A DNA stretch of 64,000 nucleotides from positions 1-64,000 of the forward strand of contig USDN01000005.1 in assembly GCA_900553515.1 (NCBI GenBank). Direction: 5' to 3'. Of this stretch, positions 17,319 through 25,455 are shown one piece after another. The notes beneath the pieces are model-generated. The model ran no database searches, was not told the DNA's origin, and saw only the letters and a program-made list of their open reading frames with translations. A program made the translations under genes and the position numbers. Each line of letters begins with the position of its first letter. Within the stretch, counting starts at the first letter, position 1. This DNA is from an uncultured Blautia sp. GTDB taxonomy: Bacteria > Bacillota > Clostridia > Lachnospirales > Lachnospiraceae.

Positions 17319-17326
17319 ATGAGAAT

Positions 17327-17370
17327 AGCCCTCGAACCCTTGCTGACAGGGGATTTGAGGGCTGTTTTTA
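17327..17370 (+). terminator. Terminator of yebC
   Basis: AGCCCTC (17327-17333) pairs with GAGGGCT (17357-17363); inner AACCC/GGGxTT bases extend the stem. GTTTTTA follows. Confidence 0.85.
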
Positions 17371-17535
17371 TCTGGGAAGGAAAATGCTTTCTATTACAAA
17401 ATGTCTTTCGGTGATGCTATACTTTTGAAACACAGATGATTGCTTTAAAGGATACTGTATGCTAAAATAAAAATGGTCTTATTTGATGACCGTTAAAATT
17501 CTTAAAATAATAAAATCGATTCTGTTTTTTCTTAT

Positions 17536-17555
17536 AGTATGTAGTGTGACATACT
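17536..17555. repeat. Inverted repeat AGTATGT-N6-ACATACT
   Basis: Perfect 7-base arms at 17536-17542 and 17549-17555, about 80 bases upstream of the promoter for the repeat protein. It may be a protein-binding site or a short hairpin. Confidence 0.4.
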
Positions 17556-17630
17556 CATTTCTGCAATTCAGTTCGATAAAAACAGCACATTAACACAAAA
17601 CAGAAAATCAATGGCACCTTGATAATTGAA

Positions 17631-17659
17631 TAGACTTTACACTCTCGAGGTGATATAAT
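17631..17659 (+). promoter_or_regulatory. Probable promoter of the repeat-protein gene
   Basis: TAGACT (17631-17636, four of six consensus bases) and a perfect TATAAT (17654-17659) with a 17-base spacer, about 60 bases before the start codon. Confidence 0.6.
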
Positions 17660-17718
17660 GTCTCTACTGATATAAATATGGGTTATACGGATTGTGTGTA
17701 AACAGGGAGGAATACAAA

Positions 17719-18462
17719 ATGTTAGACCATAATGATATCGAAATCCTAAAAAATCTGATGCAGGGTGTTGTAAAAGAATCCGAACACAGCATCTTAAATA
17801 AAGTAGATGTAAGACTGACTGAAACCGAGCAGAATATTCTGGAGAAAGTCGATGTAAGAATTGCCGAGACCGAGCAGAATATCCTGGAAAAGGTTGATGT
17901 AAGAATTGCCGAGACCGAACAGAATATCCTGGAGAAAGTCGACGTGAGAATCGCCGAAACCGAGCAGAATATTTTGGAGAAAGTCGATGTAAGAATTGTC
18001 GAAACCGAGCAGAATATTCTGGAAAAGGTCGATGTAAGAATCGCCGAAACCGAGCAGAATATTCTGGAGAAGGTTGATGTAAGAATCGCTGAAACCGAGC
18101 AGAATATTCTGGAGAAGGTCGACGTAAGAATCGCTGAAACCGAGCAGAATATCTTGGAAAAGGTCGATGTAAGAATCGCTGAAACCGAACAGAATATCCT
18201 GGAGAAAGTCGATGTAAGAATTGTCGAGACTGAGCAGAAATTGGAGGAACAGATCACCCGTTCTGAAAATCTGATACTTAATGAACTTGACAGGGTGCAG
18301 ACTCATTTGGAAAAAGACATTGCAAAAACACAGGAAAATCTGGATGAGCTGAAACAATTTTACAGAATCGACAGACTGGAAACAGACAATACTTCGTTAC
18401 TTTTGAAAATGTATAACGATATGCAAAAAGAAATCGCAGAAATCAAAGCGAAAATAGCATAA
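17719..18462 (+). CDS. Coiled-coil protein of ten 15-residue repeats
   Basis: A 247-residue acidic, soluble protein. After a 23-residue head come ten copies of a 15-residue unit: one divergent (SILNKVDVRLTETEQ) and nine near-identical (NILEKVDVRIAETEQ, with A to V in units 5 and 10). A non-repetitive helical tail of about 75 residues ends KEIAEIKAKIA. Hydrophobic residues at positions 2, 3, 6, 8 and 10 of the unit suggest a long coiled coil with a 15-residue period, unlike the usual heptad. No signal peptide or membrane span. ATG 17719 is chosen because GGGAGG lies 8 bases upstream. It stands alone between terminators. Function is unknown; a scaffold or filament role is only a guess. Confidence 0.8.
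   Translation: MLDHNDIEILKNLMQGVVKESEHSILNKVDVRLTETEQNILEKVDVRIAETEQNILEKVDVRIAETEQNILEKVDVRIAETEQNILEKVDVRIVETEQNILEKVDVRIAETEQNILEKVDVRIAETEQNILEKVDVRIAETEQNILEKVDVRIAETEQNILEKVDVRIVETEQKLEEQITRSENLILNELDRVQTHLEKDIAKTQENLDELKQFYRIDRLETDNTSLLLKMYNDMQKEIAEIKAKIA
17788..18237 (+). repeat. Ten tandem 45-bp repeats inside the coiled-coil gene
   Basis: Exact 45-base periodicity with no spacers. Units 2-10 start at 17833 and every 45 bases after it and differ mainly at third codon positions (GCC/GCT, GAA/GAG, ATT/ATC). Length is a multiple of three, so copy-number change by recombination or slippage keeps the frame. Confidence 0.95.
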
Positions 18463-18474
18463 CCCGGAACTGCC

Positions 18475-18527
18475 AAAAGAGTGTAAAGCCTATAGAATTA
18501 TTAAGGCTCTATACTCTTTTTGTTTTT
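18475..18527 (+). terminator. Terminator of the repeat-protein gene
   Basis: AAAAGAGT-GTA-AAGCCT pairs with AAGGCT-cta-TACTCTTTTT around an A+T-rich loop, and a long T-run follows. Confidence 0.8.
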
Positions 18528-18617
18528 GGGATTCGGATCCTGACATATTATGCATAATCCAGAAATGTAAGGCACATAATAATTCCGAACTGCTCGCATA
18601 CATGGAGGTGCTCAAAA

Positions 18618-19367
18618 TTGGAAAAATATGATTCTAATAATATGGAAAACACCGAGCAAAAGGAGTTTGAATTAAAAGAAACGGATCAGCAGAATGATCA
18701 GATCAGAGAAATGGGACAGGTGACTCTGGATAAGAATCCTGAAAAACGCAGAGTAGAGCTTCTGACTATCATAGGGGAAGTGGAGGGGCATGAATCTGCA
18801 CCTTCTCAGAGCAAAACCACTAAATACGAACATGTACTGCCAAAACTGGCTATGGTAGAGGATGACAAAGAAATTGAAGGTCTTCTGATACTCCTTAATA
18901 CAGTTGGAGGTGATGTGGAAGCCGGCCTTGCCATTGCGGAAATGATCGCGTCCTTAAGTATCCCTACAGTATCCCTGGTCCTTGGAGGAGGCCATTCGAT
19001 CGGAGTGCCTATGGCTGTTTCTGCAGATTATTCCTTTGTAGTTCCCAGTGCTACGATGGTGATTCATCCGGTACGTTCCAGTGGAATGTTTATTGGAGTT
19101 GCTCAGACTTATCGAAACATGGAAAAAATCCAGGACCGGATCACGAATTTTATAGCCAGCCATTCTCATACGACGCAGAAACGTCTGGAAGAGCTTATGC
19201 TGGATACTACTCAGCTGGTAAAAGATGTGGGGACTATGCTTGAGGGGAAAGAGGCAGTGAAAGAAGGATTGATTGATGAGGTCGGAGGCATGAAAGAGGC
19301 CCTCGCCAAGCTCTATGAATTGATCGATGCCCGTAAGAAAAGAAAGAGAAAAGAGAATTCTTTTTAA
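18618..19367 (+). CDS. tepA: ClpP-family protein TepA (translocation-enhancing)
   Basis: A 249-residue ClpP/SDH-fold protein of the TepA group. A charged N-terminal tail of about 65 residues precedes the ClpP-like core. LLILLNTVGGDVEAGLAIAEMI, here in two overlapping parts, binds substrate; GGGHSIGVPMAVSADY carries the candidate nucleophile serine; ATMVIHPVRSSGMFIG carries the histidine. In Bacillus TepA was linked to protein export and intramembrane processes. The start is TTG 18618, 8 bases after GGAGGTG; an ATG at 18642 is possible. In many Clostridia tepA sits next to ftsK; here the transhydrogenase operon and uppP lie between them. Confidence 0.88.
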   Translation: MEKYDSNNMENTEQKEFELKETDQQNDQIREMGQVTLDKNPEKRRVELLTIIGEVEGHESAPSQSKTTKYEHVLPKLAMVEDDKEIEGLLILLNTVGGDVEAGLAIAEMIASLSIPTVSLVLGGGHSIGVPMAVSADYSFVVPSATMVIHPVRSSGMFIGVAQTYRNMEKIQDRITNFIASHSHTTQKRLEELMLDTTQLVKDVGTMLEGKEAVKEGLIDEVGGMKEALAKLYELIDARKKRKRKENSF

Positions 19368-19415
19368 AATTAGTCACTTTTTTAACAAATTATGAAAAAT
19401 CCTGTAGTTTTTCCT

Positions 19416-19443
19416 TTGATTGTCCTTCCTTTTGTGATATAAT
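19416..19443 (+). promoter_or_regulatory. Promoter of the StnABC-like operon
   Basis: TTGATT (19416-19421) and TATAAT (19438-19443) with a 16-base spacer, about 48 bases before the first ATG. A TTAACAA half-site lies at 19382-19388, but no matching second half of a Rex operator was found. Confidence 0.65.
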
Positions 19444-19491
19444 ACCATAGAATGAGCAGTTTATTTTATTTTATATAGGAGGGACAATCAT

Positions 19492-20004
19492 ATGAGCAAT
19501 ACGTGTGGATGTCAGAACAGTGACAACGGGTCATTCGCTGAGCTGGCTCCGGTGCTTGAGAAATACGCTAAGGTACCGGGAAGTCTGATCACTATCCTTC
19601 AGCAGACTCAGGATATCTACGGTTATCTTTCTATGGATGCGATCAACTATATCGCAGAGAGAACCGGGATCATGCCTGCCAAGATCTATGGTGTGGCAAC
19701 GTTCTATGCACAGTTCCGCTTACAGCCGATCGGCAAATACCTTATCATGCTCTGTAAAGGTACAGCCTGTCATGTAAATGGTTCTGATATGATCGAGGAG
19801 GCAGTTTGCGAGCACCTTGGAATCAAGGACGGAGAAACAACCGAGGACGGTCTGTTTACACTGAATAATGTGGCATGTCTTGGCTGCTGTTCTCTGGCAC
19901 CTGTTATGATGGTGAAATCAGCAGACGGTGAAGAGACATATGGAAACCTGACAAAATCTTCCGTTAAGAAGATCCTTGACGATTATAAAGCGAAAAACGC
20001 ATAG
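19492..20004 (+). CDS. stnA: NuoE-like [2Fe-2S] subunit of a StnABC-like transhydrogenase (StnA)
   Basis: A 170-residue thioredoxin-fold subunit of the NuoE/HydC family. Four cysteines for one [2Fe-2S] cluster are visible: two in CKGTACHVNG and two in NVACLGCCSLAP. A short cysteine-bearing head (NTCGCQN) precedes the domain. It starts a tight three-gene operon with a NuoF-like and a NuoG/GltD fusion subunit. That gene content matches StnABC of Sporomusa ovata, in which StnAB is the electron-bifurcating module. The alternative, a HydABC hydrogenase, is not supported because no H-cluster HydA gene is present. The stn name is by architecture. Confidence 0.85.
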   Translation: MSNTCGCQNSDNGSFAELAPVLEKYAKVPGSLITILQQTQDIYGYLSMDAINYIAERTGIMPAKIYGVATFYAQFRLQPIGKYLIMLCKGTACHVNGSDMIEEAVCEHLGIKDGETTEDGLFTLNNVACLGCCSLAPVMMVKSADGEETYGNLTKSSVKKILDDYKAKNA

Positions 20005-20015
20005 GAGGTAGAGAT

Positions 20016-21770
20016 ATGAAAGTTGTTGTAGGACAAGGCAGCTGTGGTATTGCTACCGGAGCGAAGAAGACCTCTGATGAGTTTCAGCGCATCGTAGCAG
20101 AAAAAAATCTTACAAATGTCGTGATCGACAAAACAGGATGTATCGGTACCTGTTATCTGGAGCCTATCGTTGATGTATATAACGACGAAGGTGCTCTTGA
20201 GGCAAGATATGTCAAATGTACAACAGATAAAGTAGAGCGCATCGTGGAAGAACACCTGATGGGCGGCAAACCGGTAGAAGAATATGTAATCCCGGCTGAG
20301 GATGAGGCTTTCCTCTCCCAGCAGCAGAGAATCGTTCTCCGTAACTGCGGACAGATCAATCCTGAAAAGATCGAAGAGTACATAGCTACCGGCGGTTATG
20401 AAGCAGCACGCAAAGTTATCACATCCATGACTCCGGATGAAGTAATCGAGGAGATCAAGGTTTCAGGACTTCGCGGACGTGGAGGTGCCGGTTTCCCTAC
20501 ATGGTTCAAATGGAATGCCATCAAATCCAATAAGGGCGCACAGAAATATATGGTATGTAATGCAGACGAGGGTGACCCGGGTGCGTTCATGGACCGTTCC
20601 GTACTTGAGGGCGATCCACATTCCCTTCTGGAAGGTATGATTATCGGCGGTTTTGCTGCCGGAGCTACAGAAGGAATCATTTACTGCCGTGCCGAGTATC
20701 CGCTTGCGATTGCACGTCTGGAAATCGCTATGGCACAGGCAAGAGAAAAAGGTTATTTAGGAAAAAATCTGTTTGGAACAGATTTCAACTTTGATATCCG
20801 CATCAAAGCTGGTGCAGGTGCATTCGTATGTGGTGAGGAGACCGCCCTGATCGCTTCTCTGGAAGGTGAAAGAGGTATGCCGCGTCTGAAACCTCCGTTC
20901 CCAGCTGCAAAGGGATACTGGAAGCTTCCGACCAACATCAATAACGTAGAAACCTATGCAAACGTTGCATGGATCATCGCAAACGGCGGTCAGGCATTCG
21001 CTGACAGAGGCGCTGAAAAGTCCAAAGGCTCCAAGGTATTCGCTCTTGCAGGTAAGATCAAGAAGGGCGGTCTTGTAGAGGTTCCTATGGGAATGACTCT
21101 GAAAGAGGTTATTTACAATATCGGCGGCGGAATCAAGAATGATAAAGAATTCAAGGCTGTTCAGATGGGTGGTCCATCCGGCGGATGTATTCCGGCAGAA
21201 CTGATCGATACTCCGGTTACCTATGAAGATATCAATAAAACAGGTGCCATCGTTGGTTCCGGCGGTATGATCGTTATGGATGAGGATACCTGTATGGTAG
21301 ATATGGCCCGCTTCTTCCTTGACTTTACTAAGAAAGAATCCTGCGGTAAATGTAACTACTGCCGTATCGGTACCAAGAGAATGCTGGAGATTCTGGAAAG
21401 AATCACAAAAGGCGAGGGCCGTGACGGAGATATCGAGCTTCTGGAAGAACTGGCAGCAAAGATCAAGGACGGCGCTATGTGCGGACTTGGACAGACTGCT
21501 CCGAACCCGGTACTGACTACTCTGAAATACTTCCGCAATGAGTATGAGGATCATATTTACAATCATAAATGTACTGCAAAATCCTGTAAGGCTCTTATTC
21601 ACTATGAGATCACAGAGGACTGCAAGGGCTGTACAGCCTGTGCAAGACACTGCCCGGTAGGAGCGATCAGCGGCGAGAAGAAACAGCAGCATAAGATCGA
21701 TCCGGCTATCTGCATTAAGTGCGGCAAGTGTGAAGAATCCTGTAAATTTGGTGCAGTAAAGAGAGTTTAA
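20016..21770 (+). CDS. stnB: NuoF/HydB-like flavin and NADH-binding subunit (StnB)
   Basis: A 584-residue subunit with four parts. Residues 1-115 are a thioredoxin-like [2Fe-2S] domain (CGIATGAKK, TGCIGTCYLEP). Residues about 130-460 bind FMN and NADH, with GLRGRGGAGFPTWFKW and the ECGEETA-type FVCGEETALIASLEG. A [4Fe-4S] cluster follows in CGKCNYCRIGTKRM. The last 60 residues are a two-cluster ferredoxin (CKGCTACARHCPVG and CIKCGKCEESCKFG). In StnAB and HydBC this flavin is the proposed bifurcation site, splitting electrons between ferredoxin and NADH. It is 11 bases after stnA with AGGAGG. Confidence 0.88.
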   Translation: MKVVVGQGSCGIATGAKKTSDEFQRIVAEKNLTNVVIDKTGCIGTCYLEPIVDVYNDEGALEARYVKCTTDKVERIVEEHLMGGKPVEEYVIPAEDEAFLSQQQRIVLRNCGQINPEKIEEYIATGGYEAARKVITSMTPDEVIEEIKVSGLRGRGGAGFPTWFKWNAIKSNKGAQKYMVCNADEGDPGAFMDRSVLEGDPHSLLEGMIIGGFAAGATEGIIYCRAEYPLAIARLEIAMAQAREKGYLGKNLFGTDFNFDIRIKAGAGAFVCGEETALIASLEGERGMPRLKPPFPAAKGYWKLPTNINNVETYANVAWIIANGGQAFADRGAEKSKGSKVFALAGKIKKGGLVEVPMGMTLKEVIYNIGGGIKNDKEFKAVQMGGPSGGCIPAELIDTPVTYEDINKTGAIVGSGGMIVMDEDTCMVDMARFFLDFTKKESCGKCNYCRIGTKRMLEILERITKGEGRDGDIELLEELAAKIKDGAMCGLGQTAPNPVLTTLKYFRNEYEDHIYNHKCTAKSCKALIHYEITEDCKGCTACARHCPVGAISGEKKQQHKIDPAICIKCGKCEESCKFGAVKRV

Positions 21771-21785
21771 TAGGAGGTATAGACT

Positions 21786-24700
21786 GTGAATAAATACAGA
21801 TTAAATATCGACGGAAAAGAGGTCTACGGACTTCCCGGACAGACCATTCTTGATGTCTGCAAAGAGAACGATATTTTTATCCCTACTCTTTGCTATGATG
21901 AAAGAACTGAAATCTACGGTGCATGTGGTCTTTGTATGGTAGAAATGGAAGGCAATCCGAAGCTTTGGAAAGCCTGTGCAACAGAGATTGCACCGAATAT
22001 GATCATCCATACCAATACACCACGCGTTATTGAATCCAGAAAAACAAACCTGGAGCTTCTTCTTTCCAACCACAAAGGCGACTGCCGTCCGCCATGTATG
22101 CTTGCCTGTCCGGCAGGAACAGACTGCCAGGGATATGTAGGTCTGATTGCAAACGGCCAGTATGAAGAAGCAATTAAACTGATCAGAGACAACATTCCGC
22201 TTCCGGGCGCAATCGGACGTGTCTGTCCTCATCCATGTGAGACAGCCTGCCGTCGCGGTCTGGTAGACGAGCCGATCGCTATCGCAAATCTGAAGAGATT
22301 TGCAGCAGATACAGACGAATTCGGCGAAGATCCATTTGTTCCGGAGTGCGAGCCGGATACAGGTAAGAATGTTGCCATCATCGGTGGTGGTCCTTACGGT
22401 ATCTCCATGGCATATTTCCTTCGTCAGCTTGGTCATGACATTACTATTTACGAGGCAATGCCGAAACTTGGCGGTATGCTTCGCTATGGTATTCCGGAGT
22501 ATCGTCTTCCGAAAGAAGTTCTGGATGAAGAGATTGCAGTTCTTGAAAAAATGGGCGTGACCATGGTCACAAACACCAAGATCGGCGAGGATATTTCCTT
22601 TGAAACTATCCGCAGAGATTATGACGCTGTCTGTGTAGGTATTGGTGCATGGGTATCCACCGGTGTCCGCTGTAAAGGCGAGGATGCAGAAGGTGTGATC
22701 GGTGGTATTGATTTCCTTCGTAAGGTTGTCCGCAATGAAGACATTGACCTTGGCAAAAACGTTGCTATCGTCGGCGGCGGCAACACAGCTATGGATGCCT
22801 GCCGTACAGCAGTACGTCTTGGCGCTGACAAGGTTTATAATATTTACAGAAGAACAAAAGACGAGATGCCTGCAGATATGATTGAAATCGAAGAGGCAGA
22901 GGAAGAGGGCGTAATCTTCCTGAATCTGACAAATCCTCTTGAGATCATCTCTGACGAAAACGGACATTGCCGTCAGATGGTACTTCAGGTTATGGAGCTT
23001 GGTGAGCCGGATGCTTCCGGTCGTCGCGCACCGGTTCCGGTAGAAGGCAAGACAGAGACTATCGACGTAGATACTGTCATCCTGGCTATCGGACAGAGAG
23101 TAAATGCAGAAGGAATGGAAGGCGTTGAGCTTACAAGAAAAGGCGGCCTTGTATACGATAAGGATACCTACATGACAGCGCTTCCTGGCGTATTTGCCGG
23201 CGGTGACTGTGGTAATGACAAGATCTCCATCGCAGTTGAGTCTATCGGTGATGCAAAGAAGAGCTATCTGATCGTAGACGCTTATCTCCGTGGAGAAGAG
23301 ATCAAATACGAGCCAAACTATTATGTAACCAAAAAGGACGTAACTCCGGCTACATTTGAAGACCGTGAGAGAATGTGCCGTCCGACTATGGAACAGCTGA
23401 ATGCAGAAGAAAGAAAAGACAACTTTACAGAGGTTGTATTCGGATATGACGAAGAGCAGGCAGTTGAGGAAGCTCACCGTTGTCTGGAGTGCGGATGTAA
23501 GGATTACTTTGAATGTAAACTTATTTCCTACGCAAACATGTACAATGTAGATCCAGACCGCCTGGCAGGTGACATTAATGAAGTGGAATTCCATGATGAG
23601 CATCCGTTCATCCTGAGGGATCCAAATAAATGTATCCTCTGCGGGCTTTGTGTACGTGCCTGTGACGAGGTGATGGGCGTAGGCGCTCTCGGCCTTGTGA
23701 AACGTGGATTTGACACAGTTGTTATGCCGGCACTTGAGCAGCCGCTTTCTGAAACAGGATGTATCTCCTGCGGTCAGTGTGTAAGTGTTTGTCCGACAGG
23801 TGCTCTTCAGGAGAACCTGACTCTGGAAAAATCTGTTCCGCTTGATACAGATGTTACAGATACTACCTGTGCATACTGTTCTGTAGGATGCTCCATGCAT
23901 CTGGAAACCTATGGCGACATGCTTGTAAAAGCTGTACCGGACAGAGAAGGCGCTGTGAATAAGGGACTTCTCTGCGGAAGAGGTAAATTCGGCTTTGACT
24001 GCTCCGTAATGGAAGGCAAGATTCTTGAACCAATGGCAAGAAAAGACGGAGAACTTACTGAGGTAGATTATCATGAGGCATTTGTCCTTACTACTAAGAA
24101 AGCAGAGGCTCTTGCAGCTAAATATGGCAGAAATGCAGTAGCAGTAGCAATCTCTGACAGATACACAAATGAAGAAGCATATGTGATCAAGAAATTTGCA
24201 GATTCTATCGGCGCTAAAACACTTTGCTTCAACAACAGAGAAAACGGACTTGAGAAGGTTCTTGGCGTAAACGCTACACCAAATACCATCAATGAGCTTC
24301 TTTCTGCAGAAGTGATCCTCTGTGCAGGATTTATTGCAAAGGAAAACCAGGTGATCCGTCTGAAACTGAAACAGGCAGCTAAGAACGGTGCAAAAGTTAT
24401 CCTTGTAAATCCGGAAGGATATGCACAGGATCATATGAGCTTCGTTTATAAGACTGTTGAAACAGACAACAGCCTTGGATTCTTCAAGGGCGTTGCAAAA
24501 GCACTGACAGATATGGGCAAGGGCACAGCTGTAGAAGGCTTTGACGCATTCAGGGCTTCTGTAGACAATACTTCCGTATCCGAAGATGCAAAAGAGATCG
24601 CTGAACTGTATGCAAATGCAAAGAAGGCAATGATCGTATTCCAGCAGAATGTTGTAACTACTGAAGCAGCAGCACTTCTTGGTGACATCGCAGTTGTTTC

Positions 24701-25286
24701 CGGTCATATCGGAAAAGCCCGTGATGGTATCCTCATGCTGAAAGCAAAGAACAACAGCCAGGGTCTGGTTGACCTGGGCGTTACTGCAGGTGCAGAAGCA
24801 ATGGAAGGCGTAAAAGCACTTCTGGTATTTGGCGAGGATCCGGATCCGGCACTTCTCAAAGAGCTGGTATTCCTGATGGTTTGCGATACTCATATGACTG
24901 AATCTGCAAAATTTGCTGACGTTGTGATCCCTGGAACAGGATTTGCTTCTACTTACGGTACTTTCACCAACACAGAGCGCAGACTCCAGGTTGTTGAGCA
25001 GGCTATCGAAGAAGACGTGGTATTCTCCAACTGGGAAGTTGCAGCAGAGCTGGCTCATGTATATGAAGTGGAAATGCCGTTTGATGATATCGAAGATATC
25101 TCTGATGAAATGAACGATAAACTTCCTGTTTACCGTTATGCAGAAATGGGCGAGATCTACGGCGGAGTTCTTGCATGTGAAAATGCAAAACTGGTTGCAG
25201 TAGAGGATGCATCATTTGTTGCACCGCTTCGTTCTACAGATCATCTCATGAACATGATCGATGCAAGATTACCTCACGCAAACTAA
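21786..25286 (+). CDS. stnC: NuoG-like and GltD-like fusion subunit (StnC)
   Basis: A 1166-residue chain. Residues 1-75: [2Fe-2S] ferredoxin with C36, C47, C50, C64. About 95-530: a GltD/NfnB-like FAD and NADPH module with its own cysteine-rich head (CMLACPAGTDC, CPHPCETACRRG), FAD site VAIIGGGPYGIS at 196 and NAD(P) site VAIVGGGNTAMDACR at 326. About 616-672: two [4Fe-4S] clusters (CILCGLCVRACDE, CISCGQCVSVCPTG). From C695-xx-C698-xxx-C702 on: a NuoG/FdhA-type fold. The expected catalytic Cys or Sec of formate dehydrogenase is not seen, so it is not read as a formate dehydrogenase. StnC of Sporomusa has NuoG-like plus GltD-like domains. Predicted reaction of the complex: NADP+ reduction by NADH and reduced ferredoxin, reversible. 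GTG start after AGGAGG. Confidence 0.85.
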   Translation: MNKYRLNIDGKEVYGLPGQTILDVCKENDIFIPTLCYDERTEIYGACGLCMVEMEGNPKLWKACATEIAPNMIIHTNTPRVIESRKTNLELLLSNHKGDCRPPCMLACPAGTDCQGYVGLIANGQYEEAIKLIRDNIPLPGAIGRVCPHPCETACRRGLVDEPIAIANLKRFAADTDEFGEDPFVPECEPDTGKNVAIIGGGPYGISMAYFLRQLGHDITIYEAMPKLGGMLRYGIPEYRLPKEVLDEEIAVLEKMGVTMVTNTKIGEDISFETIRRDYDAVCVGIGAWVSTGVRCKGEDAEGVIGGIDFLRKVVRNEDIDLGKNVAIVGGGNTAMDACRTAVRLGADKVYNIYRRTKDEMPADMIEIEEAEEEGVIFLNLTNPLEIISDENGHCRQMVLQVMELGEPDASGRRAPVPVEGKTETIDVDTVILAIGQRVNAEGMEGVELTRKGGLVYDKDTYMTALPGVFAGGDCGNDKISIAVESIGDAKKSYLIVDAYLRGEEIKYEPNYYVTKKDVTPATFEDRERMCRPTMEQLNAEERKDNFTEVVFGYDEEQAVEEAHRCLECGCKDYFECKLISYANMYNVDPDRLAGDINEVEFHDEHPFILRDPNKCILCGLCVRACDEVMGVGALGLVKRGFDTVVMPALEQPLSETGCISCGQCVSVCPTGALQENLTLEKSVPLDTDVTDTTCAYCSVGCSMHLETYGDMLVKAVPDREGAVNKGLLCGRGKFGFDCSVMEGKILEPMARKDGELTEVDYHEAFVLTTKKAEALAAKYGRNAVAVAISDRYTNEEAYVIKKFADSIGAKTLCFNNRENGLEKVLGVNATPNTINELLSAEVILCAGFIAKENQVIRLKLKQAAKNGAKVILVNPEGYAQDHMSFVYKTVETDNSLGFFKGVAKALTDMGKGTAVEGFDAFRASVDNTSVSEDAKEIAELYANAKKAMIVFQQNVVTTEAAALLGDIAVVSGHIGKARDGILMLKAKNNSQGLVDLGVTAGAEAMEGVKALLVFGEDPDPALLKELVFLMVCDTHMTESAKFADVVIPGTGFASTYGTFTNTERRLQVVEQAIEEDVVFSNWEVAAELAHVYEVEMPFDDIEDISDEMNDKLPVYRYAEMGEIYGGVLACENAKLVAVEDASFVAPLRSTDHLMNMIDARLPHAN

Positions 25287-25301
25287 ATAACATCAGAATT
25301 A

Positions 25302-25328
25302 AGAGGCCGGATTTTCCGGTCTCTTTTT
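25302..25328 (+). terminator. Terminator of the StnABC-like operon
   Basis: AGAGGCCGGA (25302-25311) and TCCGGTCTCT (25315-25324) pair with one G-U; TTTTA follows. Confidence 0.9.
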
Positions 25329-25361
25329 ATCGCTCACATGTTCGATTTTTTGTGTGTTCTC

Positions 25362-25390
25362 TTGTAACTTACCTGGAAATATGATATACT
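25362..25390 (+). promoter_or_regulatory. sigma-A promoter of uppP
   Basis: TTGTAA (25362-25367) and TATACT (25385-25390), 17-base spacer. Confidence 0.75.
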
Positions 25391-25397
25391 TGTTTCG

Positions 25398-25420
25398 TTC
25401 AGTGAGCAGTTTTCACTGAA
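25398..25420 (+). repeat. Inverted repeat at the uppP transcript start
   Basis: TTCAGTGA (25398-25405) and TCACTGAA (25413-25420), perfect 8-base arms around GCAGTTT. It begins about where transcription should start, so it is either an operator or a 5'-end hairpin. Confidence 0.5.
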
Positions 25421-25455
25421 ATGATGGAAAACCGACGAAAGAAAAGGATAAAATT

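Larger units (their letters stand above)
17371..17718 (+). other. Noncoding A+T-rich stretch before the repeat-protein gene
   Basis: No gene on either strand. It contains an inverted repeat at 17536-17555 (AGTATGT-N6-ACATACT), a weaker one at about 17471-17497 (GGTC...GACC), and a promoter at 17631-17659. I see no tRNA or riboswitch. Confidence 0.5.

Noticed and set aside
17664..18257. Minus-strand open frames and a CRISPR-like look at the 45-bp repeats
   Set aside because: The repeats are directly joined without spacers and code a regular peptide on the plus strand; the minus frames only mirror that repeat.
19382..19388. Rex operator before the StnABC-like operon
   Set aside because: Only one TTAACAA half-site is present; no properly spaced partner.
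21801..25058. Very long open frame on the minus strand opposite stnC (1085 codons)
   Set aside because: It mirrors the codon bias of stnC, has no ribosome-binding site, no recognisable domain and a strange Cys/Ser/Phe-rich composition.
23868..25286. Formate dehydrogenase label for the C-terminal part of the 1166-residue protein
   Set aside because: The [4Fe-4S] motif is present but no catalytic Cys or Sec site is seen, and the GltD-like module and operon context fit StnC better.
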